Assembly (NCBI GenBank): GCA_022376925.1
Contig: JAIOJX010000027.1
Span: 21,965,471 to 22,029,470 of the forward strand
DNA: 64,000 nucleotides
Reading direction: 5' to 3'
Source: Tragulus kanchil
Lineage: Eukaryota; Chordata; Mammalia; Artiodactyla; Tragulidae
Shown here in pieces: positions 52,601 to 59,895 of this stretch. Position numbers and translations under genes: made by a program. Position 1 is the stretch's first letter, and every line of letters begins with the position of its first letter. Below the pieces are notes generated by a model. It did not search any database and was not told the origin of the DNA. It was given only the letters and a program-made list of their open reading frames with translations.

Positions 52601-53100
52601 CATGAGACCCCAGCGTGTGCCTGGGGTTTATTTCGGAGCCTCTTCCTAACCCGTGCGCACAGCAGCTCAGCGCCAGGTCCGTGACCCCCTCGGTCAGTGT
52701 TGACAAGAGGGGCCAGCAGAGCCATGGCCCTAGGCGGGCGCCTGGGATTTGTCCAGACAGCAGCCTCAGGACACAAGGGTGAGGAGCCGCAGAGGCACAG
52801 CTCTCAGTTTCTGTTGCACCCCTGGCCCCGGGACCTCTCCAGGTGATGCTGTCTGACCCCGGGGAGCCTCTGCCGTTGCAGGGGGACCCCTGGGTTAGGC
52901 GGCCCTGGCCGTAGCTGGAGGCTGCGTGAACAGCATGCCTCCCCACACGCATGGGGTGCTGTGTGCCCCTGGCCTCCGCACCTTCTCACTCGCGCTTCCA
53001 TCCCAGGCTGTCTTCACGCTCCTCCTGGGACCCTTCACCTTCTTTGACGTCCAGAAGACCAAGTACCTGCAGATCCTGACGTCGCTCATGAGATGGATCG
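7603..53100 (+). CDS. TMEM104: TMEM104, amino-acid-transporter-like transmembrane protein (N-terminal half; 3' end outside window)
   Basis: Joining 7603-7647, 18182-18303, one copy of exon 4 (21095-21176 or 22214-22295), one copy of exon 5 (22713-22806 or 23828-23921), 24539-24619, 27736-27835, 28277-28385 and 53007-53100 gives 242 continuous residues. All junctions are GT/AG with matching phases. The protein starts MAGEITETGELYSPY. Its first membrane segment, VYMFNLIVGTGALTMPKAF, carries the G-T-G break typical of TM1 in the AAAP/SLC38-like fold, followed by a second hydrophobic helix LVSLVLLVFLGFM. An acidic linker EEDDDSSTASDSD and a cytosolic stretch come next, then membrane segment NLFYFCIIVYLYGDLAIYAA. 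A probably luminal loop has two N-glycosylation sequons (NDS, NDT) and cysteines. Exon 9 begins another hydrophobic helix. Transport substrate is not established. About half of the usual roughly 500-residue protein lies beyond 64000. Confidence 0.93.
8505..8808 (-). mobile_element. CHR SINE with GT/ATTT tail
   Basis: The minus-strand tail appears as (GT)n followed by ATTT repeats. It is followed by the antisense body with 'ggctgtgctgagtcgtccc', 'gtctagagcacaggctc' and the final 'gagccaccagggaaacccc'. Part of it (from 8689) recurs at 9779-9893 as the start of duplicate 2. Confidence 0.8.
9131..9488 (-). mobile_element. CHR SINE, near full length
   Basis: A T-rich tail is followed by 'gctgctgcaggctcttctct', 'tcttgttgtgga', 'ggctctagagcacaggctcc' and 'gagctaccagggaggcc', the antisense of a tRNA-Glu-derived CHR SINE. 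The duplicate copy is at 10219-10576. Confidence 0.85.
10219..10576 (-). mobile_element. CHR SINE (duplicate copy)
   Basis: Same insertion as 9131-9488, repeated in duplicate 2 with two substitutions. Confidence 0.8.
12313..12418 (-). mobile_element. Short tRNA-derived SINE (CHR family)
   Basis: The antisense head carries 'ccaggaatcaaacccgtgcc' and 'ccactggaccaccagggaat', the degenerate A/B-box region of the tRNA-derived SINE. It recurs at about 13459-13564. Confidence 0.7.
12566..12760 (+). mobile_element. Bov-tA-type SINE
   Basis: The sense-strand head has 'ggttcaatccctgatcaggg'. The Bov-tA body has 'cagtattcttgcctggagaa', 'tcccatggacagaggagcct' and 'cagagtcagacaagactgag'. It recurs at 13712-13907. 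Confidence 0.8.
13459..13564 (-). mobile_element. Short tRNA-derived SINE (duplicate copy)
   Basis: Same element as 12313-12418 at +1146, inside the second block of duplicate 3. Confidence 0.7.
13712..13907 (+). mobile_element. Bov-tA-type SINE (duplicate copy)
   Basis: Copy of 12566-12760 at +1146 with one extra C. It is not an independent insertion. Confidence 0.75.
14648..15060 (-). mobile_element. CHR SINE interrupted by a younger CHR SINE
   Basis: The outer element is antisense (T-rich tail at 14650, head ending 'gagccaccaaggacgccc' near 15058). At 14776-14938 it is split by a sense-strand SINE ending in AATAAATAAATAAA plus poly(A). The insertion is flanked by near-identical direct repeats, 'agctctaggcaca' at 14763-14775 and 'agctctaggcgca' at 14939-14951, the expected target-site duplication. 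Confidence 0.8.
14776..14938 (+). mobile_element. Young nested CHR SINE
   Basis: It starts 'ggcttcccttgtggctcagt', contains the B-box-like 'ggttcgatccctgaaccagg' and ends 'cagccaaaaataaataaata' plus an A run. It has a 13-bp target-site duplication on both sides. The duplicate copy is at about 15924-16086. Confidence 0.85.
15796..16208 (-). mobile_element. Nested SINE pair (duplicate copy)
   Basis: The interrupted SINE and its nested insertion at 14648-15060 are repeated at +1148 as part of duplicate 4. Confidence 0.75.
16430..16500 (+). mobile_element. SINE 3' fragment with A tail
   Basis: 'ggtttgatctctggttgggg', 'aactgagatcccaaaagc' and a run of A match a truncated tRNA-derived SINE. The head is incomplete. 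Confidence 0.5.
16731..16912 (-). mobile_element. CHR SINE
   Basis: A T-rich start, 'cttggccgcaccgttgtggc', 'ccctgaccagggatgaaagc' and 'ctccagggaagtccc' mark an antisense, diverged CHR SINE. Confidence 0.75.
17495..17603 (-). mobile_element. Diverged tRNA-derived SINE
   Basis: 'gggtcttagttaaccaggga', 'ctgaacccaagccccggcc' and 'ccattagaccaccgtggaat' identify the antisense head region. A run of about 20 A followed by T lies just after it (17612-17638). Confidence 0.65.
18182..18303 (+). CDS. TMEM104: TMEM104 exon 3
   Basis: The acceptor is 'ctcggttccag' and the donor 'catgag|gtaaga'. It encodes VGLVYMFNLIVGTGALTMPK, AFATAGWLVS and LVLLVFLGFM, so it carries transmembrane segments 1 and 2. The length is 122 nt, and it ends after two bases of a Ser codon that exon 4 completes. 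Confidence 0.94.
18510..18646 (+). mobile_element. CHR SINE downstream of exon 3
   Basis: 'ggggacttcccttgtggtcc', 'gcacaggttccatccctggt' and 'gacaaggcccagcaaaat' plus an A-rich tail mark a sense-strand SINE starting about 200 bp after the exon 3 donor. Confidence 0.75.
19088..19280 (-). mobile_element. Bov-tA SINE, near full length
   Basis: Antisense landmarks are 'gactccatggactgtagccc', 'aggctcctctgtccgtggga', 'gaatgggttgccatttcctt', 'cccagggatggaacctgggt' and 'gagccaccaaggaagcccc'. Confidence 0.88.
20045..20310 (-). mobile_element. L1 3'-end fragment
   Basis: Long TTTTATTTTA tracts are followed by 'catcccacccctccaggcc', 'gtcacacagcacc' and 'ctattttcttcacatgtgat', which resemble the antisense 3' region of ruminant L1. 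AT content jumps sharply from the GC-rich surroundings. The family call rests on recall of the consensus, without alignment. Confidence 0.55.
21095..21176 (+). CDS. TMEM104: TMEM104 exon 4, copy A
   Basis: The acceptor is 'tttccccacag' and the donor 'ccaccag|gtgtgt'. It encodes (S)FVTTTFVVEAMGAANAQL and HWKRMETHQ. It is 82 nt long and starts in phase 2, ending at a codon boundary. An identical exon lies 1119 bp downstream. Using both in one transcript would shift the frame. Confidence 0.88.
22214..22295 (+). CDS. TMEM104: TMEM104 exon 4, copy B
   Basis: Identical to 21095-21176 with the same splice sites, as part of the duplicate 21531-22653. Either copy, but not both, is compatible with the reading frame. 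The second copy is most likely an assembly artefact. Confidence 0.7.
22713..22806 (+). CDS. TMEM104: TMEM104 exon 5, copy A
   Basis: The acceptor is 'cccctcccag' and the donor 'ctgtgc|gtaagt'. It encodes EEDDDSSTASDSDVLVQD and SYERAEKRPILSV, an acidic, serine-rich cytosolic linker with possible casein-kinase-2-type sites (SDSD). It is 94 nt long and ends one base into a Gln codon completed by exon 6. Confidence 0.88.
23172..23252 (-). mobile_element. tRNA-derived SINE head fragment
   Basis: 'caaccagggatcaaacccgt' and 'gaccaccagggaatttcc' are the antisense head of a CHR-type SINE. It recurs at 24288-24366 within duplicate 6. Confidence 0.65.
23828..23921 (+). CDS. TMEM104: TMEM104 exon 5, copy B
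   Basis: Identical to 22713-22806 at +1115, within duplicate block 23428-24519. Including both copies would add 94 nt and shift the frame. It is likely the redundant side of an unmerged overlap. Confidence 0.7.
24288..24366 (-). mobile_element. tRNA-derived SINE head fragment (duplicate copy)
   Basis: Same fragment as 23172-23252, repeated in duplicate 6. Confidence 0.6.
24539..24619 (+). CDS. TMEM104: TMEM104 exon 6
   Basis: The acceptor is 'cctctgcag' and the donor 'aataaag|gtgagg'. It encodes (Q)RRGPPNLFEITDRVEMGQM and ASMFFNK. It is 81 nt long and single-copy: the upstream duplicate block breaks off about 20 bp before this exon. A very G-rich tract starts 20 nt into the following intron. 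Confidence 0.93.
24639..24677 (+). other. G-rich tract just after the exon 6 donor (G-quadruplex candidate)
   Basis: Runs of 4, 4, 8, 3, 4, 5 and 4 guanines, separated by one or two bases, begin 20 nt downstream of the exon 6 splice donor (24620). This satisfies the G3+N1-7 quadruplex pattern several times over. G runs at this distance from a donor are known hnRNP H/F binding sites. The effect here is inferred. Confidence 0.6.
24848..25042 (+). mobile_element. Bov-tA SINE
   Basis: Sense-strand landmarks are 'ggctcgatccctgggttggg', 'aggaaatggcaacccactcc', 'gacggaggagcctggcaggg' and 'cgcaaaagagtcaggcacg'. Confidence 0.85.
27736..27835 (+). CDS. TMEM104: TMEM104 exon 7
   Basis: The acceptor is 'ctcgcttccag' and the donor 'acctg|gtgagt'. 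It encodes (V)GVNLFYFCIIVYLYGDLA and IYAAAVPFSLMQVT, a transmembrane helix and its flank. The length is 100 nt, and it ends two bases into a Cys codon. Confidence 0.94.
28277..28385 (+). CDS. TMEM104: TMEM104 exon 8
   Basis: The acceptor is 'ttctccccag' and the donor 'tacctg|gtgagt'. It encodes (C)SALGNDSCGVEADAKHND, TDRCWGPLRR and VDTYRIYL. The loop contains two N-x-S/T sequons (NDS, NDT) and cysteines, consistent with a luminal or extracellular loop. The acceptor is a CAG-CAG tandem, so use of the second AG would remove one Ser without changing frame. The length is 109 nt. Confidence 0.94.
28660..30979. repeat. Tandem duplicate 7
   Basis: Copy 1 is 28660-29804 and copy 2 is 29829-30979 (offset 1169, then 1167), with 24 nt of filler at 29805-29828. 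The last about 80 bp of copy 1 have several deletions relative to copy 2 (around 29730 and 29760). Confidence 0.95.
31692..33951. repeat. Tandem duplicate 8
   Basis: Copy 1 is 31692-32812 and copy 2 is 32831-33951 (offset 1139 throughout), with 18 nt of filler. I found one substitution, C31831 versus A32970, in 1121 bp. Confidence 0.95.
34165..34242 (-). mobile_element. Diverged Bov-tA fragment
   Basis: 'gtgtccaactcttggcgatc' and 'ctatggtctgtgtaccattc' resemble the antisense 3' part of Bov-tA. Only the end of the element is present. Confidence 0.45.
34990..35168 (-). mobile_element. Diverged CHR SINE
   Basis: 'tggtttggcttgacgtggct' at the start and 'gtgtctcctgtgttgccagg' with 'gggccaccagggacgtccc' at the end are the antisense layout of a CHR SINE. 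Confidence 0.65.
36829..36860 (+). repeat. CA/CG-rich dinucleotide tract
   Basis: An interrupted CACA/CGCA run, a short degenerate microsatellite. Confidence 0.7.
37141..37212 (+). repeat. Two-unit minisatellite with GT tail
   Basis: The unit 'ctgatcctggcccctgaccc' plus a TG/TCTG-rich tail occurs twice in tandem, from 37141 and from 37177 (36-bp period), ending in (GT)n. It is a typical replication-slippage repeat. Confidence 0.85.
37242..37411 (+). mobile_element. CHR SINE
   Basis: 'gggacttccctggggttccg', 'gggttgaatccctggttggg', 'ccagcgcagccaaattaatt' and an A-rich tail mark a sense-strand SINE. Confidence 0.8.
37712..37975 (+). mobile_element. CHR SINE
   Basis: It starts 'ggggtttccctggtggtcca', has the B-box-like 'ggttcgatccctggcctggg' and 'acgtgccgcggagcggctgg', and ends in a GAATGAATGAAATA-type tail with an A run. 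It is repeated at 38863-39126 in duplicate 9. Confidence 0.82.
38863..39126 (+). mobile_element. CHR SINE (duplicate copy)
   Basis: Same insertion as 37712-37975 at +1151. Confidence 0.78.
40052..40268 (+). mobile_element. CHR SINE with clear target-site duplication
   Basis: The body begins 'ctctcctggtggtcccgtgg', contains 'tctagagcccgtgctcggtg' and ends 'cgaataaaaattatagaaaa' plus 'taaaag'. It is flanked by an 11-bp direct repeat, 'agattcctggg', at 40041-40051 and 40269-40279. Confidence 0.85.
41775..41862 (-). mobile_element. Degenerate tRNA-derived SINE fragment
   Basis: 'ctaaccagggatcggaccca' and 'ggactcttaagccctggacc' match the antisense head of a CHR-type SINE. Confidence 0.55.
43776..43990 (+). 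mobile_element. Bov-tA SINE, full length
   Basis: 'aggcttcccaggcggctcag' is the start. 'agatgccgattccattcctg' marks the box B region. 'tggagagccccatggacgga', 'agagtcagacacgacttcga' and the terminal 'ctaaacaacaacag' complete the unit. Confidence 0.9.
46947..47100 (+). mobile_element. CHR SINE
   Basis: 'ggacttccctggtggtgcag', 'catgggttctgtccctggcc', 'aagcccatgcgccataacta' and 'gataaatactgaaaaaaatt' mark the element. Confidence 0.8.
49233..51405. repeat. Tandem duplicate 10
   Basis: Copy 1 is 49233-50298 and copy 2 is 50339-51405 (offset 1106), with 40 nt of filler at 50299-50338. There are three substitutions (near 49305, 49348 and 49599) and one G-run indel. Part of the filler repeats the local sequence around 50140-50157. 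Confidence 0.94.
50205..50298 (+). mobile_element. Bov-tA SINE, truncated by a duplicate junction
   Basis: 'gtccatccctgggtcgggaa' and 'ggaagtggcaacccactcca' are Bov-tA. The element stops at 50298, exactly where copy 1 of duplicate 10 ends, whereas the second copy (51312-51480) continues through the rest of the SINE. Confidence 0.75.
51312..51480 (+). mobile_element. Bov-tA SINE (intact version)
   Basis: Same element as 50205-50298 but complete. It continues 'cttgcctggagaatcccgcc', 'gaggagcctggcggtgtgtg' and 'gtcgcaaagagtcggacaga'. Confidence 0.82.
53007..53100 (+). CDS. TMEM104: TMEM104 exon 9
   Basis: The acceptor is 'ttccatcccag' and the donor 'ggatcg|gtgagt'. It encodes AVFTLLLGPFTFFDVQKTKY and LQILTSLMRWI. 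The hydrophobic start is the next membrane segment, and LGPFTFFDVQKTK is a family-specific loop. It is 94 nt long and ends one base into a codon. The exons for the remaining half of the protein are not in the window. Confidence 0.94.
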
Positions 53101-53895
53101 GTGAGTCTGAGAAACACCCCGGTCCCCCCTTGCTCCCCTCGTTCCCCGCCTTCCCAAGACGGCCACGTTAGCTGGAAGGTGGAGAGGACTCCCGAGGGCA
53201 GGGAGAAGGCACGGGCTCTTGTGCCTTTTTATCGGTGGACAAATTCTGCCCCCGGAAAGACAAGTCACTTCAAGGCACTGTGGGCAGATGTGGGGGTCAG
53301 CCCAGGAGCACTGATTCCGACAGTGCTAGGTCCCCGCCACCCCACAGGGGGCTCCAGGGCTCCTGGCGGCCTGGGTGGGCCTGGGCTCTCTTCAGGGCAA
53401 GGGGGCAGCTGCCCCTCGTTCTTGTGGACATACGTACGGCACAGTCCAGCAGGCCGAGGTGGCCACCGCTGAGTCCCCAGCCACCGGGGCATAAAGACAC
53501 CATAGTACCTTCCAACTGACGCTCCAAAGAGCAAGCCCTCCAGTGTGCTCGGGGGAGCTCAGGGGTCTCCCCCGTGCCAGGCCTGCGGTTGGGAGCTCGG
53601 TCACTTCCGGCACCATCCTGCCAGCCACCCGGAAGGCCCGGGACCCACGCAGAGTCGCTGTCACCCCGGCCACCAGCAGGCGCTCTGGGGTCCGTCGCGC
53701 ACTTATTCTGGCCCCAAAGCCGAGATGCTATTGCTGTTCTGGTTGACGGGCCTGGCCGAGGGGCTCTACCCAGCCTCCAGAGCCCCCGAGAGGACCCCCG
53801 GGGTCTGCTCAGGATGATGAGGTCCTGTATGCGTCTGGGGAGCGATGCCTGGGTTGGAAGGGAGAAGACGGTGAGAGCGCGCGCACGAGGAGGAG

Positions 53896-56088
53896 GCTGC
53901 CGGTGAATAAAGAGCGATCGGGCACAGACAGAGGCGGCCCCCAGGCTCGGGTCAGACCCAGCTGCACCCGCAGAGGCAGCGCCGCGCACCCCTGCCAGCC
54001 GGGCGCCGGGTCCTCAGGCCCCCCGGCAGCCCCCGCCCCACCCAGTCCTGCTGTCGGGGTCCTGTTCCCCAAGAGCCGGCTCGTGGAGTCGACCCCGCGG
54101 CTCAGTTGCTTTAGAGGACCGGCCGCTCCTCCTCGGGGCGCGGGCCGCCCCACCCCCGGCAGCCCCATTCTGCTTCTCCTGGTCGGCGCCCCCCGCAGGG
54201 CAGTGAGGGGACCGCGGGGACTCCTGTGGTCCCCACCTGCAGCGCCTGGGCCTTGGAGGCAGCTCTTTGCAGGGGCCGCAGAGCAAGGCAGCTGTGACCT
54301 TGAGAGTGTGGCCCGAGGTCGAGAGCAGCCCGGGAAGCCACCGGAGTGGTGACATCGCTGTCTCTCAAGCGTCGCTTGCCTTTCGTCTCCTCCTGATCCA
54401 AGAGATAATCCACGAGCCGCGGGTAACAGCTCAGGCCTGCCCTGTGTCTCCCCGAGACGTTCAGCCCTCTGGGCTTAACAAGTAAAGTCGTCTGTGACAC
54501 AGAGCTCCCTCGGGTGGAGGGCCGAGCTCCCAGGGACGCCCGCTCTCGCAGCTCGCTGAGCCCGGGCTTCCGTCCCCAGCCCGGGGCACCGGAGCCACCG
54601 GGCGTCTTCCGCCACGGGCCTGCTGGAGGGTGTTTCCCTGGCGCGGACCCCAGACCATCAGATGGAGCGAGGGAGGGGACGGGACGCAGAGATCGTGGAG
54701 CTGGGGGAGCTGCCGGGCGACCCCGCTGCGGGAGGGAGCGAGCCGGCCCTGCTCGTGGGACATCACAGTGGGGGCCTCTCCTGGCCCCACGGACCCCAGG
54801 TGATTTTTCTAGAACTCCTCCAAAGGCAGCGAGCACTCAGAGTGTCCTCTCGAGCATGTGCCAGGTTGTCAGTTTGCCACGACCTCCCACTTCGTTTTGC
54901 TTCTGAGCTGCAGCTCTGCGGCCGTGCCCCCCACCTCCCCACTTCCCGCACCCCCCGCCTCTTCCCGCTGCCCAGATCAGTGAGCTGGGAAGGAGAACAG
55001 AGCTGCCGGTGAATAAAGAGCGATCGGGCACAGACAGAGGCGGCCCCCAGGCTCGGGTCAGACCCAGCTGCACCCGCAGAGGCAGCGCCGCGCACCCCTG
55101 CCAGCCGGGCGCCGGGTCCTCAGGCCCCCCGGCAGCCCCCGCCCCACCCAGTCCTGCTGTCGGGGTCCTGTTCCCCAAGAGCCGGCTCGTGGAGTCGACC
55201 CCGCGGCTCAGTTGCTTTAGAGGACCGGCCGCTCCTCCTCGGGGCGCGGGCCGCCCCACCCCCGGCAGCCCCATTCTGCTTCTCCTGGTCGGCGCCCCCC
55301 GCAGGGCAGTGAGGGGACCGCGGGGACTCCTGTGGTCCCCACCTGCAGCGCCTGGGCCTTGGAGGCAGCTCTTTGCAGGGGCCGCAGAGCAAGGCAGCTG
55401 TGACCTTGAGAGTGTGGCCCGAGGTCGAGAGCAGCCCGGGAAGCCACCGGAGTGGTGACATCGCTGTCTCTCAAGCGTCGCTTGCCTTTCGTCTCCTCCT
55501 GATCCAAGAGATAATCCACGAGCCGCGGGTAACAGCTCAGGCCTGCCCTGTGTCTCCCCGAGACGTTCAGCCCTCTGGGCTTAACAAGTAAAGTCGTCTG
55601 TGACACAGAGCTCCCTCGGGTGGAGGGCCGAGCTCCCAGGGACGCCCGCTCTCGCAGCTCGCTGAGCCCGGGCTTCCGTCCCCAGCCCGGGGCACCGGAG
55701 CCACCGGGCGTCTTCCGCCACGGGCCTGCTGGAGGGTGTTTCCCTGGCGCGGACCCCAGACCATCAGATGGAGCGAGGGAGGGGACGGGACGCAGAGATC
55801 GTGGAGCTGGGGGAGCTGCCGGGCGACCCCGCTGCGGGAGGGAGCGAGCCGGCCCTGCTCGTGGGACATCACAGTGGGGGCCTCTCCTGGCCCCACGGAC
55901 CCCAGGTGATTTTTCTAGAACTCCTCCAAAGGCAGCGAGCACTCAGAGTGTCCTCTCGAGCATGTGCCAGGTTGTCAGTTTGCCACGACCTCCCACTTCG
56001 TTTTGCTTCTGAGCTGCAGCTCTGCGGCCGTGCCCCCCACCTCCCCACTTCCCGCACCCCCCGCCTCTTCCCGCTGCCCAGATCAGTG
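53896..56088. repeat. Tandem duplicate 11
   Basis: Copy 1 is 53896-54982 and copy 2 is 55002-56088 (offset 1106, 1087 bp each), with 19 nt of filler. No difference between copies was noticed by eye. Confidence 0.95.
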
Positions 56089-56123
56089 CCCAAGAGAGCC
56101 AAGCTCAGGGCGGCAATAAGCTG

Positions 56124-58252
56124 GCCTGGGTTCTTGGAAGACAAAGGCAAGAATGAACACCAAAGGGACCGGAACATTACCAGTAGATGTGCTGAGCCAG
56201 AAACATGCTCGCACGTAATTAGGAGTTCTGCCGTCTGTTGAGGCTGGGGTAGACTGCAGGGACCCCACCCCAGCAGGGCCCCCCAGAGCTCCAGGCGAGC
56301 TGAGAAGCCTGCAGGCCAGTTCCTCCACAGGGCTGGCCATGCCTTCCACCAGAAGCCCCTGGCGCGGCCCGGTTGGGCCCTAAGGGGAGGGCGGCCTTGG
56401 CCGCTAGCCGCTTTGTCGGGAAATTGTCAGATCACGTCTGACAAGCGCCAGCGTTGCTTCACTGCTTTCGCTGCTCACATAAGTTCTGGGGAGACCAGGC
56501 TGCCGAGTCTAGAGACCCGGAAGATAAAACAGGGCCGGGCAGAGAGTGCAGTCAGCACAGCGCTCAGTGGCAGGTCACCATCCAGACACCAGCCTGTGCA
56601 TGACCTCCCCATCGTCTCTGGCCACTGTGTCCCAGGAGCGGCCTCAGCATGGGCCTCCCTTGGGGCTGGCCGGGAGCCGGCGATGTGGCCCAAGGCGCCC
56701 CTAGAAAGTGCTGTGTCCCTGGGTGTCCCCACCGGGATCCTGGAGCGTCGGCCGCCTCTCCGTGGCCTCCCCTCCCCCACCCAGCACAGGTCGCCAGGCA
56801 CGCGGGCCGGGCGCCTCCCGCAGCCCCCCCACCGCCACCCCCTCCAAGGAAAGCGGGAACGAGGCACAGGCCCGCCTCACAGGGAGGCCGGCTTCCCCCC
56901 GACTGCCAGCCCTCACTGTCAGCCGTCCGTCCACCAGGGACACTTAGGAGACACTATCCTTTGCGCCCACAGGCCCAGAAGCTGTGACACTAGAGCCGGG
57001 CCGTCAGCGGTGAAACCGACCGCTGTAGACGGTGCCCCCCAGCCGCCCGGGGTGGTGGGGGCGCTCTCAGGCTAGAAGGGGCCGTAGCAGCCGCCTCACT
57101 TCACCCCCACTACCAACAGTGCCCCCGGCCTCACCCAGCAGACGCCTCCCGCTGGGCACGGACAGGCGGCCCGGCTCACCCCGCAAAGAGCCCGCCTGGG
57201 TTCTTGGAAGACAAAGGCAAGAATGAACACCAAAGGGACCGGAACATTACCAGTAGATGTGCTGAGCCAGAAACATGCTCGCACGTAATTAGGAGTTCTG
57301 CCGTCTGTTGAGGCTGGGGTAGACTGCAGGGACCCCACCCCAGCAGGGCCCCCCAGAGCTCCAGGCGAGCTGAGAAGCCTGCAGGCCAGTTCCTCCACAG
57401 GGCTGGCCATGCCTTCCACCAGAAGCCCCTGGCGCGGCCCGGTTGGGCCCTAAGGGGAGGGCGGCCTTGGCCGCTAGCCGCTTTGTCGGGAAATTGTCAG
57501 ATCACGTCTGACAAGCGCCAGCGTTGCTTCACTGCTTTCGCTGCTCACATAAGTTCTGGGGAGACCAGGCTGCCGAGTCTAGAGACCCGGAAGATAAAAC
57601 AGGGCCGGGCAGAGAGTGCAGTCAGCACAGCGCTCAGTGGCAGGTCACCATCCAGACACCAGCCTGTGCATGACCTCCCCATCGTCTCTGGCCACTGTGT
57701 CCCAGGAGCGGCCTCAGCATGGGCCTCCCTTGGGGCTGGCCGGGAGCCGGCGATGTGGCCCAAGGCGCCCCTAGAAAGTGCTGTGTCCCTGGGTGTCCCC
57801 ACCGGGATCCTGGAGCGTCGGCCGCCTCTCCGTGGCCTCCCCTCCCCCACCCAGCACAGGTCGCCAGGCACGCGGGCCGGGCGCCTCCCGCAGCCCCCCC
57901 ACCGCCACCCCCTCCAAGGAAAGCGGGAACGAGGCACAGGCCCGCCTCACAGGGAGGCCGGCTTCCCCCCGACTGCCAGCCCTCACTGTCAGCCGTCCGT
58001 CCACCAGGGACACTTAGGAGACACTATCCTTTGCGCCCACAGGCCCAGAAGCTGTGACACTAGAGCCGGGCCGTCAGCGGTGAAACCGACCGCTGTAGAC
58101 GGTGCCCCCCAGCCGCCCGGGGTGGTGGGGGCGCTCTCAGGCTAGAAGGGGCCGTAGCAGCCGCCTCACTTCACCCCCACTACCAACAGTGCCCCCGGCC
58201 TCACCCCCAGCAGACGTCTCCCGCTCGGGGACACGGACAGGCGGCCCGGCTC
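56124..58252. repeat. Tandem duplicate 12
   Basis: Copy 1 is 56124-57177 and copy 2 is 57194-58252 (offset 1070), with 16 nt of filler. The copies are identical until the last about 50 bp of copy 1, which has small deletions and substitutions. Confidence 0.95.
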
Positions 58253-59895
58253 GGGAGCGCCCCGTTCTGTGTTATTAAAAGACCGAGTCTTTCTAATAAA
58301 GGCTGCTCGGGCGCGGCAGCCCTCCTCGGCCTGGGCTGTCGGGGGCCCACAGGGCTGCCTCCCCTCTGTGTATTCAGAGCAGCACCCCGCGCATTATTCC
58401 CATCTCCGTGCTCCCCTCAAAGTGGGTCAGGCAGCATCCTCCCCGACTGCTTGTGCATAAACGGGAGCCTCGTGAATGTGCTTAGCCCCGCTCGCCCCGC
58501 CTCCCCCTGGCAGGTGCCCCAGATTCGTCTTCCAGACCGAGCCAGCAGGGAGAGGCGGGACCCGGCGGCGGTGGCCCGAGTAGCAGAAGGTCCCCAGGAG
58601 GAGCCACCGCCTGGGAACACGAGGGCCCTGCTTTTGCCTTTCCCCGGGATTAGCTGTGGCCGGGTGGCCAGCTCCCCCGCGGATCCCTGACTGATCGCCG
58701 AGCGTCTCCTGGTGGGACCGCTCTGATCTGTCACCACCAGCAGCCTGGGGTCTCTGGGCCTGGCCATCTGTCCCCACCTCCTGTCGGCTCGACAGGCCAG
58801 CTCGGTGTCTGAATTCCTTCACGGCCGCTCCCTGCTGCCCCCTCACTCCACTGGGGCTTCTTGGAGGGCCAGGAAGGACCCCCTCCCGCACGAAGGTGGC
58901 AGGTGGGCCCCCGTCTGTACTTCCCGCCAGGCTTCGTCCCAAGCTGTTGTTGCTGCCTCCTCACCGCCTTCGGGTCACTGCCCAGGACTCTCCTCGCGTC
59001 TGGCTCTCCCTTGTTACACAGGCAGCAGAGGGGCTCCAGGAAAAGCTTTCTATGAAGGTTTCACATCGGCCTTAGTTTTATTCTTGGTTTTCTGAAAGTT
59101 CTCTCTGCAGATGCAGAGGTTAGTTGAAAGGAGAATGAGAGGATGCTGCCTTAAGGCTCTTAGAGTGGACGCTTAATTAAAGTTTGCCGAAAGGCCAGCC
59201 ACATGTCACCAAATGACCCCTTTCATTCGCGGCAGGACTGGCTGACCTGAGAGCCCTGCTCGGCCCCAAGCAGAGGCCGTGGCCTCCCGGCCGCACCTCC
59301 CCGCTGAGCGGCCTCTGATGTCGGCAGCTCCGCCCTGCGTGCGGCCGACATTGTGCTAGCCCGGTCCTCAGGCGAAGACTCCCGCGCGGCCGGGAGGTCC
59401 ACAGGCCAGCGGCCCAGACGCCGGCAAGGGAAGAGGGTGAGGCCCAGACAGGCAAGGTGGCCGACGGACGACAGTTGTAGGCACACCTCTGCACGGAGTC
59501 AGGCTCCACACGAGCCCGGGCGCCGCGTCAGGCAGCCATATCCCTCTGCAGAGCTGCTGTGGCCCAGGGCCACCCCAGGGCTCGAGAACCTACCCTCGGA
59601 CCCGGGGAGCCCCTGCCCTTGTCACAGCACTGCCTCTCCACTTTCTCACTTTGCTGGCTTCTCTCTGCATCCAACAGCTGCTTCTCAGCTGCCTTAGTGG
59701 GCTCAGGCTGTTGTAACAATGCCGTGAAACGTGTGTCTTAAACAGCAGAAGTCTGGGCGCTCAATTCTGGAGGCTGGCACCCAGGGTCAGGTGCTGTCCG
59801 GGCAGGCTTCTGGAGAGGCCTCCCTCCCTGGCTTGCAGACGAGCACCTCTTCATCTGTCCTCACGAGGCTTCTCCTCTGCATGGAGAGAGAGAGA

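Larger units (their letters stand above)
28386..53006 (+). other. TMEM104 intron 8 (24.6 kb)
   Basis: No exon of TMEM104 or of another gene was recognised on either strand. Contents are four duplicate pairs (28660-30979, 31692-33951, 37515-39822, 49233-51405), scattered CHR and Bov-tA SINEs, a GT-rich minisatellite near 37.2 kb and several unique, moderately AT-rich islands that look conserved in character (near 30.95, 46.5 and 52.0 kb). Stretches 25-27, 40.3-43.7 and 44.0-46.9 kb are essentially plain GC-rich sequence. Confidence 0.65.

Noticed and set aside
5268..58252. Repeats with regular spacing, considered as a CRISPR-like or satellite array
   Set aside because: Each repeat pair is different from the others, the units are over 1 kb and there are no short repeat-spacer units. 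A vertebrate genome also makes CRISPR irrelevant.
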